The notes below the pieces were generated by a model that ran no database searches, had not been told where the DNA came from, and saw only the letters and a program-made list of their open reading frames with translations. Below are positions 35,401 through 48,355 of a DNA stretch of 64,000 nucleotides, piece by piece. Location: NCBI RefSeq assembly GCF_000204055.1, contig NW_006768786.1:794873-858872 (forward strand), in the 5' to 3' direction. Each line of letters starts with the position of its first letter. Position 1 is the stretch's first letter. The position numbers were made by a program, and so were the translations under genes. Source of the DNA: Melampsora larici-populina 98AG31. Lineage: Eukaryota; Basidiomycota; Pucciniomycetes; Pucciniales; Melampsoraceae.

Positions 35401-35459
35401 GTACAGGAGGTTCTGATAACGATTCACTTTGTTCGACTTTGAAAAAGACAACATTTTAA
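32445..35459 (+). CDS. RIM101: PacC/Rim101-family C2H2 zinc-finger transcription factor
   Basis: The product is the ambient-pH transcription factor of the Pal/Rim pathway. Six exons (32445-32558, 32636-32713, 32775-32826, 32905-32936, 33037-33925, 33997-35459) encode 875 residues. Residues about 23-105 contain three zinc fingers that match PacC closely: CEWTEPSC with [16 protein letters not shown], then CHWKNCD with [13 protein letters not shown], then [21 protein letters not shown]. The rest is Ser/Pro/Gln-rich and probably disordered, with a short helical end ([20 protein letters not shown]). In ascomycetes the C-terminus is cut off at alkaline pH; I cannot identify the processing site here. 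Each of the first four exons carries only part of the finger region, and all phases agree. Confidence 0.93.
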
Positions 35460-37009
35460 GAGGTGATTTGGTTATTGTGTATACTTCACAGCCTGAAGAA
35501 CAAATACACGCTTATATTTGATTGATTTGATCGATGTTTTGAAAATCCTCATCTTTGTGGTTGTATCATCTTATCGTCAATTGAAGTCAACCTTTCGGAT
35601 ATCTCATTCGGATAAGTTCACGATTATCTTCATCATACGTTCTCAGTATACATATCTATTTAGCTTGTTATTTGTTTATTTTTTATCATGAGTTTATTTT
35701 ATCATTGGGTTTTGTTTGGTTTCTTTTCGAAATTCTTTTAGTCTTTTGTTCATCACTCTTAAGTATTTAAGTTCTTATCAGACTCATTCTGAGATTTCAG
35801 ATAACAAACGTAGTGTTTTCTTTTTCGTTGTATATTCGTTTTGATTTGTGGTTATAGTTGTTATTGAAATTAAACACTGCACAGTATTATTTACATTGAT
35901 CTTCTTGTCACTTGCCTGTGTATGAGGACAGTCTTGAGGCAAAGACAAAGTAGAAAGAATTGATGTTTCAAGCAACATTGAGCAATGCTTTTGCCACAGA
36001 GTACCATTAATTCCTTTTTTGTCTCTTGAGTGCATTGGCCTTCGCTTAAACCCGTCATGACAGAAATGATGTCTCAAATCTACGATCGCAGCATGATCTT
36101 GGCTAAATGCTAACAGTGTATCTGTCACACCATCAAGAGTTTTCAGGAGCTCATATGAATCAAATGGCAGCTGTCTGGAAAGAAAAGCAACTGGAGTGAA
36201 GAAGTGGAACAAAATTAATTGATGGGGTCCTCAAATTCTTTCAGGTTTATAGGCAGAAAAGTGGCCACAAAATGGAAATGAAGATAAAGGAAAGTGCTTA
36301 TTTGTCTCTCTTCAATCATAAAATAATGGTTCAGACTCTAGAGTATACAAAACTCAGACAATTCAGAACAAGATCAATCCTTTATGTGATAGCTTCAAGA
36401 TTATTACAATTTCTGATAATAGTATTATGAGTAACTTTGGATGTTTTTCACATAGGCATCAAGTCTCGAGATCTCCACATGTATGATGAATATATCATTT
36501 GGTTAAAAAGTGAAGATGGATAATAAAAGCAATAATCACATCAAAATATGATCTAGGCTGGAATCTATTCAGATTTATATGTACACCACAAGACATAATT
36601 CAAAAGGGGTTTCAAGTGATGATGCAGAAAAGGAAACTTCCTGTTTAACTATTTATGTCTAACCCCTTCTTTAATGATTTTGATGTTTCATGTAAAGGAC
36701 TCAATGAGATATGATCTACAATTACCTAAATGAATCCCATCATTATTTTAAAGACTTGATACCCATTATAAACAAATGTGACACAGGAAAGTTGAATGTT
36801 CAGAAAAATCTAGCCATATATCGAAGTATACGGCCACGTGCACCTGTTGAGCTAAATGTAAATGTGAGAAGGGCTCAGTGGTGATAAAAGCATGATGAGT
36901 TACATATTGTTAAAGAGTCGTAAAGAGAGCAACGTATGAAATTATCTAATGATACAGAAAAAAATAAAACTATATTATCAAAGATATTGTGAGCTTTCAC
37001 TATTGTTAA
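35460..37009. other. Intergenic (convergent 3' ends)
   Basis: AT-rich spacer between RIM101 and the next gene on the minus strand. Short frames only; nothing recognised. Confidence 0.45.
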
Positions 37010-38382
37010 TCAATCGTCTAAATCCCAATCCAAGTCACCAGCGCAAAGTCCACTAAGTAAAGAAATTGATTCATCATGATGATGTTGAACAGACTTGGTT
37101 GTAGAATTAATAGATGGGGAGGTAATAGATGTTGTAGTGGTCGTCTTCCTGGTGATTGGGGTGATCTTGGTGGTCTTCGTTATGGTCGGTGCGATCACGG
37201 GAGTTTTTGTTGTAAAAGGTTTCATAGTCGTAACGTTCGTTTTATTGAAATTGGTTTTAACGGGATTGGCGAGAGGTTGTACACGCGGTAAGATTTTTGG
37301 TCCTGCAGCTGTTGTGACTTTTGGGACAGGCGGTGGTACCTTGGCAGGCACCCTAGAAATCGCTGTTGGGTTTTTGGTAGATGGTGGTGGGGCTTTTGCT
37401 ACTGAAGCCAGGCGAGGCCCATTTGCTGGATTAACAGAGTTCGTGTTTGGAGGTTTGCGGGCAGGGCCGTTGGTAGTAGAGACTGTAGGGCGTGACGTGC
37501 GTGTAAGGGGTACTGATCGATCAGAAGGAGGGTTGGAAATAGAGTTCAAAGGAAGCTTCGGCAAAGAGGGTGCGGCTTTAGATTGTAATGCTAGACTAGT
37601 AACTTTGAGTGGTGCTCGATTGGACGTTTGTAAGGTATGCGCGTTGGGTTTGAGGCCAGGTTTAGAGACTGTGGTCCCCAGAAGGAGTTTCGGGCTCCGA
37701 TTATCAGGGGTACGTTTGTGAAGATGAGGATTATTAGTATTAGTGGTCGAAGCGAGAACGCGGGGAAGGATGGGGGTAGTTTTGGTAGGTGTTCGACTTG
37801 GGCTCTTAGTCAACCGTTTCGGGGCTAACAGAGACTGGCCCTAAGTATCAAAACAAAAGTGAAGTGACAAAGAAACAAGGTCAGTACATCTGCAAACAGG
37901 TTTCAAGTGAAAACACTCCATAGGAAGAGGAGACCAACGCAGGCTTTGGCTTTCGTCTTGTCGACTCTCTCTGCCAGACGATTAAGCAAAACATCAATCT
38001 CTGGGTTGGGACGCGGTGTAGAAGACGCGCTATTCGACGCGCTTTCAGAGGCGATGACTACAGCTTTCCCATCGCTCAAAGATTGACGGTCTCTCAATCG
38101 CTTATGTTGCCTAAGTGACCTGCGTGATTCACTTGCGGTGGATAAAGCCAGTGGAGCTTGTGGGAGCCCATTTGAAGGGGAAGAATGAACGTCAATGACT
38201 GTTTTTGAAGGTGAAGGTATTCCTGCAGCCGTAGAATCTCGCTTTGGTTTTGGTTTCAAAGGAGTCAGATTAGATGTTCTTGATCGATGATGAGATGAAT
38301 CTTCCCAATATACTAAGAGTTCTTCATCTTTAACACCTGATCGAGGTAGTGAAGTAGGAGTGAGTAGGCTTTGATTTCGCAT
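37010..38382 (-). CDS. Low-complexity Pro/Thr/Lys-rich protein, unknown function
   Basis: Two exons are proposed: 38382 to about 37939, and about 37837-37010, together some 420 residues. The acceptor (acttag) is good; the donor GTTGGT is weak but gives the right phase. The N-terminal half has a short acidic/aromatic motif EELLVYWED, several basic RxxL strings (SLRQHKRL, NRLAERV) and a predicted helix. The C-terminal half is almost all Pro, Thr, Lys, Asn and Ser and ends in an acidic GDLDWDLDD. It is probably nuclear and disordered. I recognise no family; a cell-cycle regulator with destruction-box-like motifs is one guess without firm support. Confidence 0.5.
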
Positions 38383-39320
38383 ATCGTTGGTGTTTCCTAT
38401 TGTTGATGTTGATGTTGATGTGAATTGGTATTCCCTTCAGTTGGAGCTTCCTTTGTTGAGGACGAGCTTGATTTAAAAGTCTTAAGTACATAGATACTAA
38501 GCTTAGGTCTTAGGATATACTTAAGGTCTGAAGCTTAAACCCATCTTTACATAATCAATTCCAATTTGAAAGTTTCGATTATCTCCCTCACTTCACTGAG
38601 TAAATCCTCAACAAAGGCCAATCAATCAACATCTCTTGCTGAACTCTACCTTATCTTACTATTGCTAGCTCTAAGGCAGGACCATCGGGACGCTTTAGGT
38701 TATACCTCTTGAATTATTGAGTCTGAAAAGATGCCAAGTTTTTGACCAAGCAAAGAGGGGTAGTTTGTTGATCAGATTCACATTATAAGATGTCAATTTA
38801 TCGCAGTTGCGCCTGTTTTTACTCAGACCTTTAAAAAATAATCGCATGATGGCTGTGGACCTCATGTTGCCGGAAAGTGATGAAGACTTTGTGCAGATAC
38901 ATGACTCATGAGGTTGATTGAAATAGAACCGGTAGGCTCTTTTTACTTTAGAAAGGAAGCAAATGCAAATAAGAGACATGACCAAGGAAATGAACCCTGT
39001 GTGGACTTAGCTTCTTTTACAAAACCCAGTTATTCAAAAATGACGGGCTGCAGATGAGTTAAACACGTTTATCAGTCACAACTGCCCCATTTGCTACTAA
39101 CATCATAGCTAATCATAGCTATAAGGATCTGAATGCGATGAACTAGAAGAAAAGACTCATTGAAATAACAATTATTACATTAGAATGTATCAAGTCAATG
39201 GATACTATGAGAGAGAAGGGTTGAGATCTGATTTATGCCTTCGACATGCCCATTAGATGCCCATTGAAAAATCAATTACTTGAGGAACATGGATATGAAA
39301 GTAGCCAGAGTACAACAGCT
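38383..39320. other. Intergenic
   Basis: Upstream region of the low-complexity gene and downstream region of SPB1. No gene or repeat recognised. Confidence 0.45.
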
Positions 39321-42300
39321 TCAAGAACGCTTCTTGGTCTCCCTCTCTTTTCTTTTCTTAGCCCTAAGCTCTTTCCTACCTCGTGGATCGACCATCTATT
39401 ACAGAGAACAAACGCATAAGATTCACATGCAAAAAGTAGAAAAAGGAATGGAAGCTTTTGTTACGCACTTTATAACGACCCTTAACACCCTTTGGCCTTC
39501 CTTTCTGTCCACGGTTGAATCCTTTGGCCACCACGACTTTCACTTCATTCTTTTGTTTCGGGTTTTTGCTCATTCGGTTCATCAATCTTTCAATCTCACC
39601 CGATTTTTCCTTTTCAGTCAAATCGCTAGATGCATTCACAAGGTTAGCCTTATTCTGCATCTTTTCAATCCTTCGTAATGTTCTCAGTTTCTTTCGACCC
39701 TTGGCTTCTGCCACTTTCTTGATCGGTCGAGCGTCCAGTGCTCTCATCTTGTCTCGTAAGATCTTCACAGCTTCCTTGGTGACCGGTACGTGTTCACGAA
39801 AATGTCGCATCTCATCATCTTGAAACCAAGGTGGTAATTGATCTTTTTCGTCAAAGAAGGCATCTCTTCTGAACCCAGAGTCAACCATTTGATCTTTTGT
39901 TTTCCGTCGGTTAACAAGATCAAGAGCCAGTTGCATTGCAGCGGGAGTCAAAAGTCCTTTCTCTGTTGAGATCAGTAAGGCGCAAGGGTCAGTACAGTGA
40001 TGAAAGAGATGATGCAAAGACGGATCATAACATACGTTGCACTATACGAGCGTTCTTTTCGTCTTGGTCAGAGTCTTCTTCATCCCACACAGTTGGCTTT
40101 ACAGGCTCCTTAGGCACGATTTCAAAGTCATCATCACTCTCGTCAAACTTTCCTGTTTCCTCATCCGCAGACTCGTCGGATGATCCGGCATGCACTTCGT
40201 CATCCTCATCTTCATCCTCGTCTTCTTCTTCTTCATCATCATCATCAAAGTTCAGTTGTCCTTGGAGGCCCTTAACATCCTTGAAGACAGGTTGATCAAA
40301 CCACATCTCTGTAGCTTGATTTTTCACTTCGCTAGAATAATTTGTCTTTTCTGTTAAGTCAGTCAGCAAACGCTTTTTGGATTTAGAAGTGGATGCTTTT
40401 GAGCTTAAACCCCGTTCAGCCATAATTCGCGCAGCTTGATCAGTCACATCTTCTCCTTCACTATCACTATCTTCCTCATCGTCAGATTTACTAGTCTTGG
40501 CAAACCTAGCCCGCTTCTTTCGAACCATCTCAATATCATCACCACTATGTACACTTCCTCCATCATCTTCATTCAGACCAGTCCATTCCTGTTCACCTTC
40601 ATCGTGATGTCGACGAAGTCGTGCTTCCTCTCGAACTTTACGTTTGGTATCTTTATTCAAAATCTTTTCTTGATATGTATCATATGCTACACCTACAGAG
40701 TCTTCCAAGATTTGTAACTTCTTTTCATCTTCTGATAAATCCTCATCATCACTTTCTTCAGAGTATACAGATTCTTCTTCGTCACTCTCTCCATTTTCAA
40801 AACCTTCTTGACCATGGTCAGAACCAAAGTCATTCTGATCAATTTCTTCCAATCCGAAAACTTCGTCATCTGCTCGTTCTAATCCGATATCCATGGGTGT
40901 TGTCATCTGAAGTTGCATTCGCTGGAGATCTCGCGTGCGTTTCTCGTTTAACCTTCTTCGCTCGCGTTTCTTTTGTAGGCCGCTTTCTTCTTGAATACGT
41001 TGAAGCTGTGAAATGGAGACAGTCAGTTAAAATCTATTAATCACAAATTCCACCTACATCGTGGAGCGGGATAACTCATCCAGCTGATTGTTAGAGAACT
41101 ATTTAACGCACTTCTTGTTCCATTTCCTCATCTTCATCTAAAGGCTGAATCTCTACAGCATCTTGTGGTAAATCCTCCGCAGGGTCTTTTTTAATAGTGA
41201 GACCTAAGATTTCTCTAACCGCAAGACGCCATTTCAAAATCTTTTTGAATTCTCCTTTTCCTAATACTTTTAAATCTTGAAGATCTGTTAATATTGCCTT
41301 GCTGGTACATTTCATTTTTAAAATCATCTTATCTTCATCTGTTTTTCCAAATGTGATAGTATTAGCCACACCAAGAAGTTTAATAGGATCATTAGCCTTG
41401 ATAAGTTCTGTAGCTGCTACAGTTTTATGTAAGATGTAATCCCCATCTTCATAACCATCACGTGCACGTTTCTTCTTTTCAGGTTTGAAAACATTTTGAG
41501 CATTCGGAGTAAGCTTGTTACTATGTCCCTCCGTATCCCCATCAGCTGCTATTGGTACTAAATCAAGATCTTTGAAAACATGAGCCGGATCGAGAAGTCG
41601 AGGATCGATTTTCTTAGGAGCTAAGAAATCTTGACAAACTACAAAGATTTCGGCTGAAACGTTACGAGACGAAGGTGGTTTGGTTGATTCGACTTTTTTG
41701 AAAAGTTGATTAAAGACATATAAAAGTGAATTATAATCTTTTGATCTGAAAACCTTTGTGACGAACGTTCCACCTGGAGCTAACATCTCAGTGGCCAGTT
41801 TAAAAGAATGTAAGACTAGCTCTGCTTGACTGAAAGCGTCTTGAACCCATGCAGTACCGACATTCGGTGCACCATCGTGCAACACACTGATTTTGAATAA
41901 GAAGAGGTAAGAATCAGCTTGTGTCGTCTTGAGTCAATGGAGATATACTTTTAACTAACACATCGGCTTTCCAATCCTTGAGTTCACTTCGAAGCCATCG
42001 TCTACAACTATCAGTTCGAATATCCTCTGTAGCCGTTACAACCTTTGGTATAGGCTTAATAGGTACCAAATCAACCCCAAGAATCAGACCTGGTGTATCA
42101 CAGAAACTCAATCAACCTCAGATAATCAATACAATAAGACAAAGACAAAAAAAATGACGTACTGTTAGCTGGCATCCATTTAGCAGCAACTTGAAGCCAA
42201 CCACCTGGTGCAGCACAAAGATCGATACAACATCTAGCCGATTCAAGAAATTGATATCGTTTATTAAGTTGAATAAGTTTGAAGGCAGATCTAGCTCTAT

Positions 42301-42373
42301 AACCTTGTTCTTTTGCTAATCTATAATATTTATCTAATCGACCTTTTGCTGTCTTCTTTTCTCGTTTACCCAT
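39321..42373 (-). CDS. SPB1: SPB1, AdoMet-dependent rRNA 2'-O-methyltransferase of the large subunit
   Basis: This is a nucleolar enzyme of 60S ribosome maturation that methylates the A-loop of 25S rRNA. Six exons (42373-42163, 42089-41960, 41886-41112, 41005-40036, 39962-39469, 39395-39321) encode 884 residues, slightly longer than yeast Spb1 (841). The N-terminal FtsJ domain shows [20 protein letters not shown], the AdoMet motif [10 protein letters not shown], and [13 protein letters not shown] with the catalytic Asp. A middle DUF3381 region follows, then highly acidic linkers (around [17 protein letters not shown]), and a C-terminal Spb1 domain rich in Lys/Arg ending [18 protein letters not shown]. 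All junctions are in phase and no defect is seen. The long acidic frames on the other strand are shadows. Confidence 0.95.
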
Positions 42374-43126
42374 TATGAATTGTCCTGATATGGGTAATTG
42401 GTTTGATCAGAAGATTGCTAGAAAGGAACTTGTATCCTCTCAGATAAATTGGTGCGGTTTCGTTCAAAAATGTCAGTTGACAAACTTTTCTCAATCGACC
42501 AGTAAAAAAATCGATCTGCATATATGCTTATACCGAATGTTTTTCATGCAAAGCTGCATGCCCCGAGACTCCGGTAACACCCGACCCCGAGCTGACCGGA
42601 GCTACGCATCAAGACAGCCTGAACTTCTGAAGCACAAAGCCTCAAATCAAGAGCAAAGCGGGAAATGGAGCATCGTTATTGCAAATCCAACTGCTAGTTC
42701 GCCAGATGGCATTCATCAAGAAATTATATAAATCTCTACCACACTTCATATCTCAAAAACTGAAACTGAAAAGTAATGTGTCATCTTATGACACATTCAT
42801 CAAGCCTTCTTCAAGAGTCATTGGTTGTGTTACACTTTCAACCAAAAGGTATATCATGACTTGGCTCAACAAAGACCTTTTAATCAACACATCAAGAATG
42901 AATTTACATTTTATGATCAAATCTGAAGCCTCCTATCTTGAGCCTTGACTGTGACAGAAAGAGGAAAGAGTAATAAAAGGAAAAAAGAAATCAATGTTTT
43001 TACTATCATACAAAAAAATCAAAGTGAAAATCACCAAAAAAAACTTTTAATCAACAATCAAGAATATATGGAAATTCACAACAAACCCCCAAAACTTTGT
43101 TAAGAGATCCAAAACCAACTTATAAA
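42374..43126. other. Intergenic
   Basis: Between SPB1 5' end and the GH47 gene 3' end. Includes the SPB1 promoter; no other feature recognised. Confidence 0.45.
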
Positions 43127-46100
43127 TCAAAGATTCTGATGAATCTTAGGTTCGACTAAATTTTCTTTTGTCCAAGACCATTGTTGTAAAACAGTACCCC
43201 AACTTCCAACATGTCCAGGTTGATTCTGATTTAATTTTTTTAATTGATTTTGGATGGGTGGATTGTATTGTAAATCGATTTTTTCTTCTGGTCCTTTCCA
43301 TAGTTTTAATCCTGATGAACTTTTTTGTGGGATTTTGAAGGGGTGTGATGCCGTGTTGAAAACAAAATTGTCTAGAGATATAAAGTTGGGATCTGTGAAT
43401 AACAAGTAATAGTATTTGAAGCTGTTTTTGGAAATGGTCAGTAAGAGTTTCAATAAGGAGAATTCGCAGTGCATAGGCGATGTACGAGTTAGTTTTATCT
43501 TACAAATAAGAGTCATGAAATTTATAATTTCAAGTATGGAGCTTACCTTTCTGCAAGGACATACACGCCTTGGTTGTCATCCAATTCAGCTCCAGTTTCT
43601 TGGCTTATATCTTTCAACTGAGCAAATCCAGTTTCAGTTATACATTCTTCAACCCAATTGGTGAACCTTTTTGATTTAAAAAAAATCTCCATAACATATC
43701 AGTATTCTCTTTAGAATTCCTTTTGAGAGACAATTTTTGATTTAACTCACATTATCCATCCTTTGTCTTGCCATTTTCTATCACCAGTCAGTCTCCACAT
43801 GTAAAACACAGCTCTGAAAAGGCAGAAAAATCGTTTAGCAATTGGATTTATAATAAAAAGATGAGGAAAAAACCAACTCAATCGTATCTGGATATGCTAA
43901 AAATCTAGGATCTTCAAGTTTTACACCTGGAATAGGATCTCCTATTGGGTTTTTGTATGTGGTATCTGTGAAGTTTGAACACAAGGAGAAGAAGCAAAGT
44001 CATCAGATTCTTAGCATCCTGAAGAATTTTCTGTTGGATTTCAAATCCAACCACTCACTTGTAACATTGACCTGTGCCCAATACTCAGTGTTTGAAGGAT
44101 CTTGAACCACCATACTCTCAGCTGCAAGTGTCACAGGGCTAGAATCGTAAGCCCACAGGCATGTTTCTGTTTGCTGATAGTAAAGAACAGTAAATCCTCA
44201 GTCTAATCTCCCTATTAGAGTAACAGATCCCATCCGGCTATCGGGTAACATCCCTTCATTTGACACCAATTGAATGACAAACCTGTAAAGCAGTGTCCAA
44301 GTCATTTTGCCTGCCCAAGATTCTTGCTCCCATACCAATGAATGCTGCAGAGGAACAGCTATCTTGCGTAAGGCTAGGAGTGTATACCGTAGTTTCTCCT
44401 GTATTGCTTCGTTTACCAGCAATAACAAGCCCTTCAGCGTCACGAAAAAGTGAAATCTTCTTGAACAAGAAGTGGAATAAAGAGTCTAGAGAAAGCTTGA
44501 AGGTATCATATTCTCCTTCTTTGCTACCCAGTAAAATTAGCTTTTGTTTAAGCTGAACTCGGTATCTTTTTTAGTATGTTTGATCATTTGATGTCACTCT
44601 ATGGAAGAGAATCACTTACCAGGTATTCATAGTAGCAGTTTGTTTTGTGTCCTAAACTGTATTCGCCTTTCATATCTTGTGGTTTTTCAGGTTCGAATGT
44701 AGTTGGGAATAGGGCTCCTAACCTCGATGACGATGTGAAGTCTTTGCTATTTAAAAAACCCATAGCTCGTTGCGCCTAGGATATGATATCGCAGTCTTCA
44801 TCAACCTGCTCAGCATTCGAACGTAGAGCTATTTGATCCACTTACAACATTGATGTAGTATTCATTACCAGTGAGCTGTGATAGTCGAGTAAGTTCCAAC
44901 ACAAATCCGCTGGCTGCTGCCAAGTGTGTAACACCTGTAGGTGATCCTGCAGGATTTCTATATACATCGAATTCAATGTTTGTTTAAAAAAAAGGAATAA
45001 CCAAGATACCTTCAAAACCAAGACACTTACAATCCAAGTTGGTAGCTCTCAATGGGGATCCCAGATTTCGTTCCAAATGCTGGAAGAAGCCAATTGGCAA
45101 GTTCCTCAGCTTTCGATAACATCAACCGATCACCTGACAGGTCGTAAGCCGATATCAAGGCCCCAAGATCTGAAAAAGAAAGAATTAGATTAAGCTTGTT
45201 TATGAGGTTGTAAGATAATCCTGGGCCGAACGGCTTACTTTTAACGATCGCCTCAAATATATTGATAACATTTGTGGATGATTTATCATTTAGATTAGAA
45301 TTCATGACGCTCGACCAATCAACTGCTCGGATATGTGTCCTTGCATACTGAGAACGTAAGGGAAGAATGAGTATATCACTCAAACCTGACTTTAAGTTAC
45401 AATTTCAAGTCAAATATGTAGGAACTTACGTTGTACTCTCTGGTCATATTCATGATGAGCAAAGTATCCCTGAGATCATAAGGTTGATTAAGTAAATGTA
45501 ATCAGACCACGGCTGAGCTGAGAGTCTGATCACTCACAAAGATTGAATGATAGTAGATCCCCATCCATTGAACGTGTTCACGCCTTTGTTGCTCAACGGT
45601 CGTACTTCATCAAATCCCCAAGCATGTTTTTTGTACCCTTCCCAGGCGTGGCTGAAGGCTCGAGTGACCCATTCTTTTCTCTGCTTAGTGACTGACTTCT
45701 GATGTGAGCTATCCCATAGAGTTTTATCCTGGAAACCGGGCCACTGAATCTTTAAAAGCCTTTCACTTCCTCCTGATAATTTGGCCGAAGCTGGATCCCA
45801 TCTCTGACGTGGAATTCTCCAGGTTTCTGGGTTTGTTTTACCCTTCGATCCTGTTGATTGTCCATATATCTGATCAATCGGAACAGGACTTGAATGTTTA
45901 TCTGAACGAGGTTTGATTGCATTGGGTGAAGGCCAAGTTAGGTTTGGTGGTGCATGCATACCCTGCCATCCCATAGGCAAATCTTGGGATAGAGTGAGTG
46001 GAAACCTTTTCTTTGAAAGGTACTTCAAAGTCTTGGCACCTTTTTCGGTACTTGGATCCCAAGGTGTCTCTGAACTCGGTAAAAGATTTCCATCTGGTCC

Positions 46101-46434
46101 TGCTTTTCCAGATAAGATATCAGACGAGAATGGAATCTGTCTTGAATCCCTGCGCGTCTTCGAGGTAGAGAAATTCGCTATGAGGTTTTCGGGTAAAACA
46201 AAATGAGAGAAGTAGTTGTGAGTTTACGATGGAAAATAAGCATGGCGTATTTTGATCTGGGAACGTACAAGGATTTTTATGAACAGATATGCCTGGATTA
46301 GGTGATATCAAGTCGAGTATAGCATAACTCAACAAAACGCAAAGAATGGAATAGAATGAGATGGTAGAAATCGAGAGAACATATGCACAGAGTGCTGTTT
46401 TCCAGCTGGAGGTATTGGCTTGTGTCTCGCGCAT
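43127..46434 (-). CDS. GH47 alpha-1,2-mannosidase-like, type II membrane protein
   Basis: About 13 exons; the first ones are 46434-46269, 46177-45538, 45469-45430, 45347-45239 and 45169-45031, the last begins near 43432. An N-terminal hydrophobic helix (residues about 13-42) and a Ser/Pro-rich stem suggest an ER or Golgi type II protein. The catalytic domain begins VTRAFSHAWEGYKKHAWGFDEVRP and continues with LGALISAYDLSGD, YYEYLLKQ, and the last strand AESFKYYYLLFTD with FVFNTASHPF. GH47 enzymes trim alpha-1,2-mannose from N-glycans or mark glycoproteins for ERAD. Two family motifs are altered: R-P-E-x-x-E-S reads YPDTIES, and N-T-E-A-H-P reads NTASHP. It may be a divergent, lectin-like or Mnl-type member. 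The stem is unusually long (about 200 residues). Confidence 0.85.
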
Positions 46435-48355
46435 GAGCCTTGGAACTTGAAGAATGAATGATCCGCCTAAAGATCAGGATCTGCTTCTCAACTAAAATCT
46501 TAACAGAAAAGCTGAATTATTCTCGATTGTTGAAAGTATTTACTTTGTATACAGAATGGAAGAAGGTCCTGTGAGAGGAAAAGGGTGTTGATGGGGACCA
46601 AAAACACACAAAACACAGTGTTTAATAAAGCGAGCCTTGAAGAGGCTGAACAGCCTCTCTGGAGTCATTTGGCAATTGTTGAGTTGCACTGCAACTTGGT
46701 CTAAAATGTCAATTATCTCGAGAACAGCGCGACATGTTGCATTGCCAAACAACCTATGGCGATTGAGATTCCAGCGCCTATAAGAAATCTGCGACCTCGG
46801 CAACTGTAAGCTATCACTGGAGCTCGGGGGTTTGCTGGCAGTGGAGTGGACACCAGGGGAGGCAGCTTTATTACTAGGCCTCGGATGCACATATTTTGGT
46901 CTGGTTGCGTTCCCAAAGACGCTCAACAAACCCGTATCAGTGACGTACATACATCAAGTAATCCAGTGATGATATCCAACAAACAAGTTCATCCAAGACC
47001 CCTCGCAGTCAGAGTGTAGGACAGATTGGATGAAACCAAACCATGCATACCTGAAAAATTCGTCGAATAATCTGCAAGCTCACCCCTCCTTTCTCGATGA
47101 TTTCGGAGTCCGGACTGATAGACCAGGTGTCATGAAGCAGGAGCCTGTGTGCGGGTCAAAAGTCTGGTTGGTTTGGAGCAATTATTTGGTTCCAAAGCTT
47201 CATGAGAGTTCTGAAAGATTGTGTCATTATCAAGTTGGTTTATAAAGCACAGTGAATGTGATACAGGGAAGATGCTGATTCTACTTCTGGTAATTGAGGC
47301 TGATGCCAAAGGTTGATAGTGAAACAATTCGGTGCCCTCACGACTGCTCTTATATTTATTCAAATATCAAAACCAGCTTTGTTTCTCACAGCCTACTAAA
47401 AAGATAAATCTTGTGCCAGACCAATTATTCAAACCTTAGAGATCTCCTTCTTCATAATTTCTCATCTCCACAAAGTAAATACGAATCCCAAGACATTTAG
47501 ACCACGTGTAACTCACACATCCCTTTTAAATAGAAGCCAATCCATTGCATTCCAAAAAAAAACTACTGAAGACGAAAAAGACTCAATTTAAGCTGAGCAA
47601 AAAAAAAGAAAAAAGAGTGTAATCTCATTTAAAAAAAGGGGCCAGAGGAAAAAAAAAATCACACAAAACAACACGACAACAAAAAGATTTGAAGATGGAT
47701 TATGCAAAAAAAAAAAATCAGAGAAGAGCAAAAAAAAAAGTGAATAAAAAAAAAGATGAAAATGGGTTTTGGAGAAAACGCTACCATATGATATAGAATA
47801 ATCGATTGGTAATACTTGAAAAGAGTTCTTCAGGAGGAGGAGGACAAAAGAACTAAAAGGGAAAAAGAACAGGCGGTCTAAGTAAGAGAAATAATGAGGA
47901 TACTTGTAAGCGAGTGTAGTGAAATGAGAATAAGTCCGATGTGTCCGAAAAAAAACTCTTGATGTGTAGCAGATCAAACAAATCAAGTTTCACAAATAAG
48001 ATTGAGGTGTTGATTTGATGATCAATGAGCCGCAAACTATCTTGTGTCCTGATTGTGATCAGAGTGGAGCCTAAAGTTACAGTTCGGGTTGCCACTGAGA
48101 GTTTTGCGGATATTCGACATGGAAGAGAAAGCTTGGAAAAGTGTAGCCCGATTGACGAGAATCGAATGCAGCGATCTCAGATTGGTCCTTGTTTGATTGA
48201 AAGCTTTGAACAAGAGCTGGTCCATCTGACGGTCTGTTGGCCACTATTAGCGCTGAAATATGGGTATGATGTACTGAAGGTGAGAAAATGAAGGATGGGA
48301 AGGCGTCTTTGAGGTTCGAATTATATATGTACACTACACTGAGTCAAATTGTCGA
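46435..48355. other. Intergenic with A-rich tracts
   Basis: Two overlapping short minus-strand frames near 46713-46950, one with a hydrophobic stretch (FLIGAGISIAIGCLAMQ), could belong to a small gene that I could not assemble. 47570-47760 is full of A runs of 7-11 bases. Nothing else recognised. Confidence 0.35.

Noticed and set aside
37095..37721. 208-codon plus-strand frame, Val/Gly-rich
   Set aside because: Mirror of the Pro/Thr-rich coding sequence on the minus strand; composition is the expected complement of Pro and Thr codons.
46540..46950. Two overlapping minus-strand frames, one with a transmembrane-like segment
   Set aside because: No splice combination gave a coherent protein, and no family is recognised.
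47588..47986. 132-codon Phe-rich minus-strand frame
   Set aside because: Produced by A-tracts on the plus strand reading as Phe codons; no protein character.
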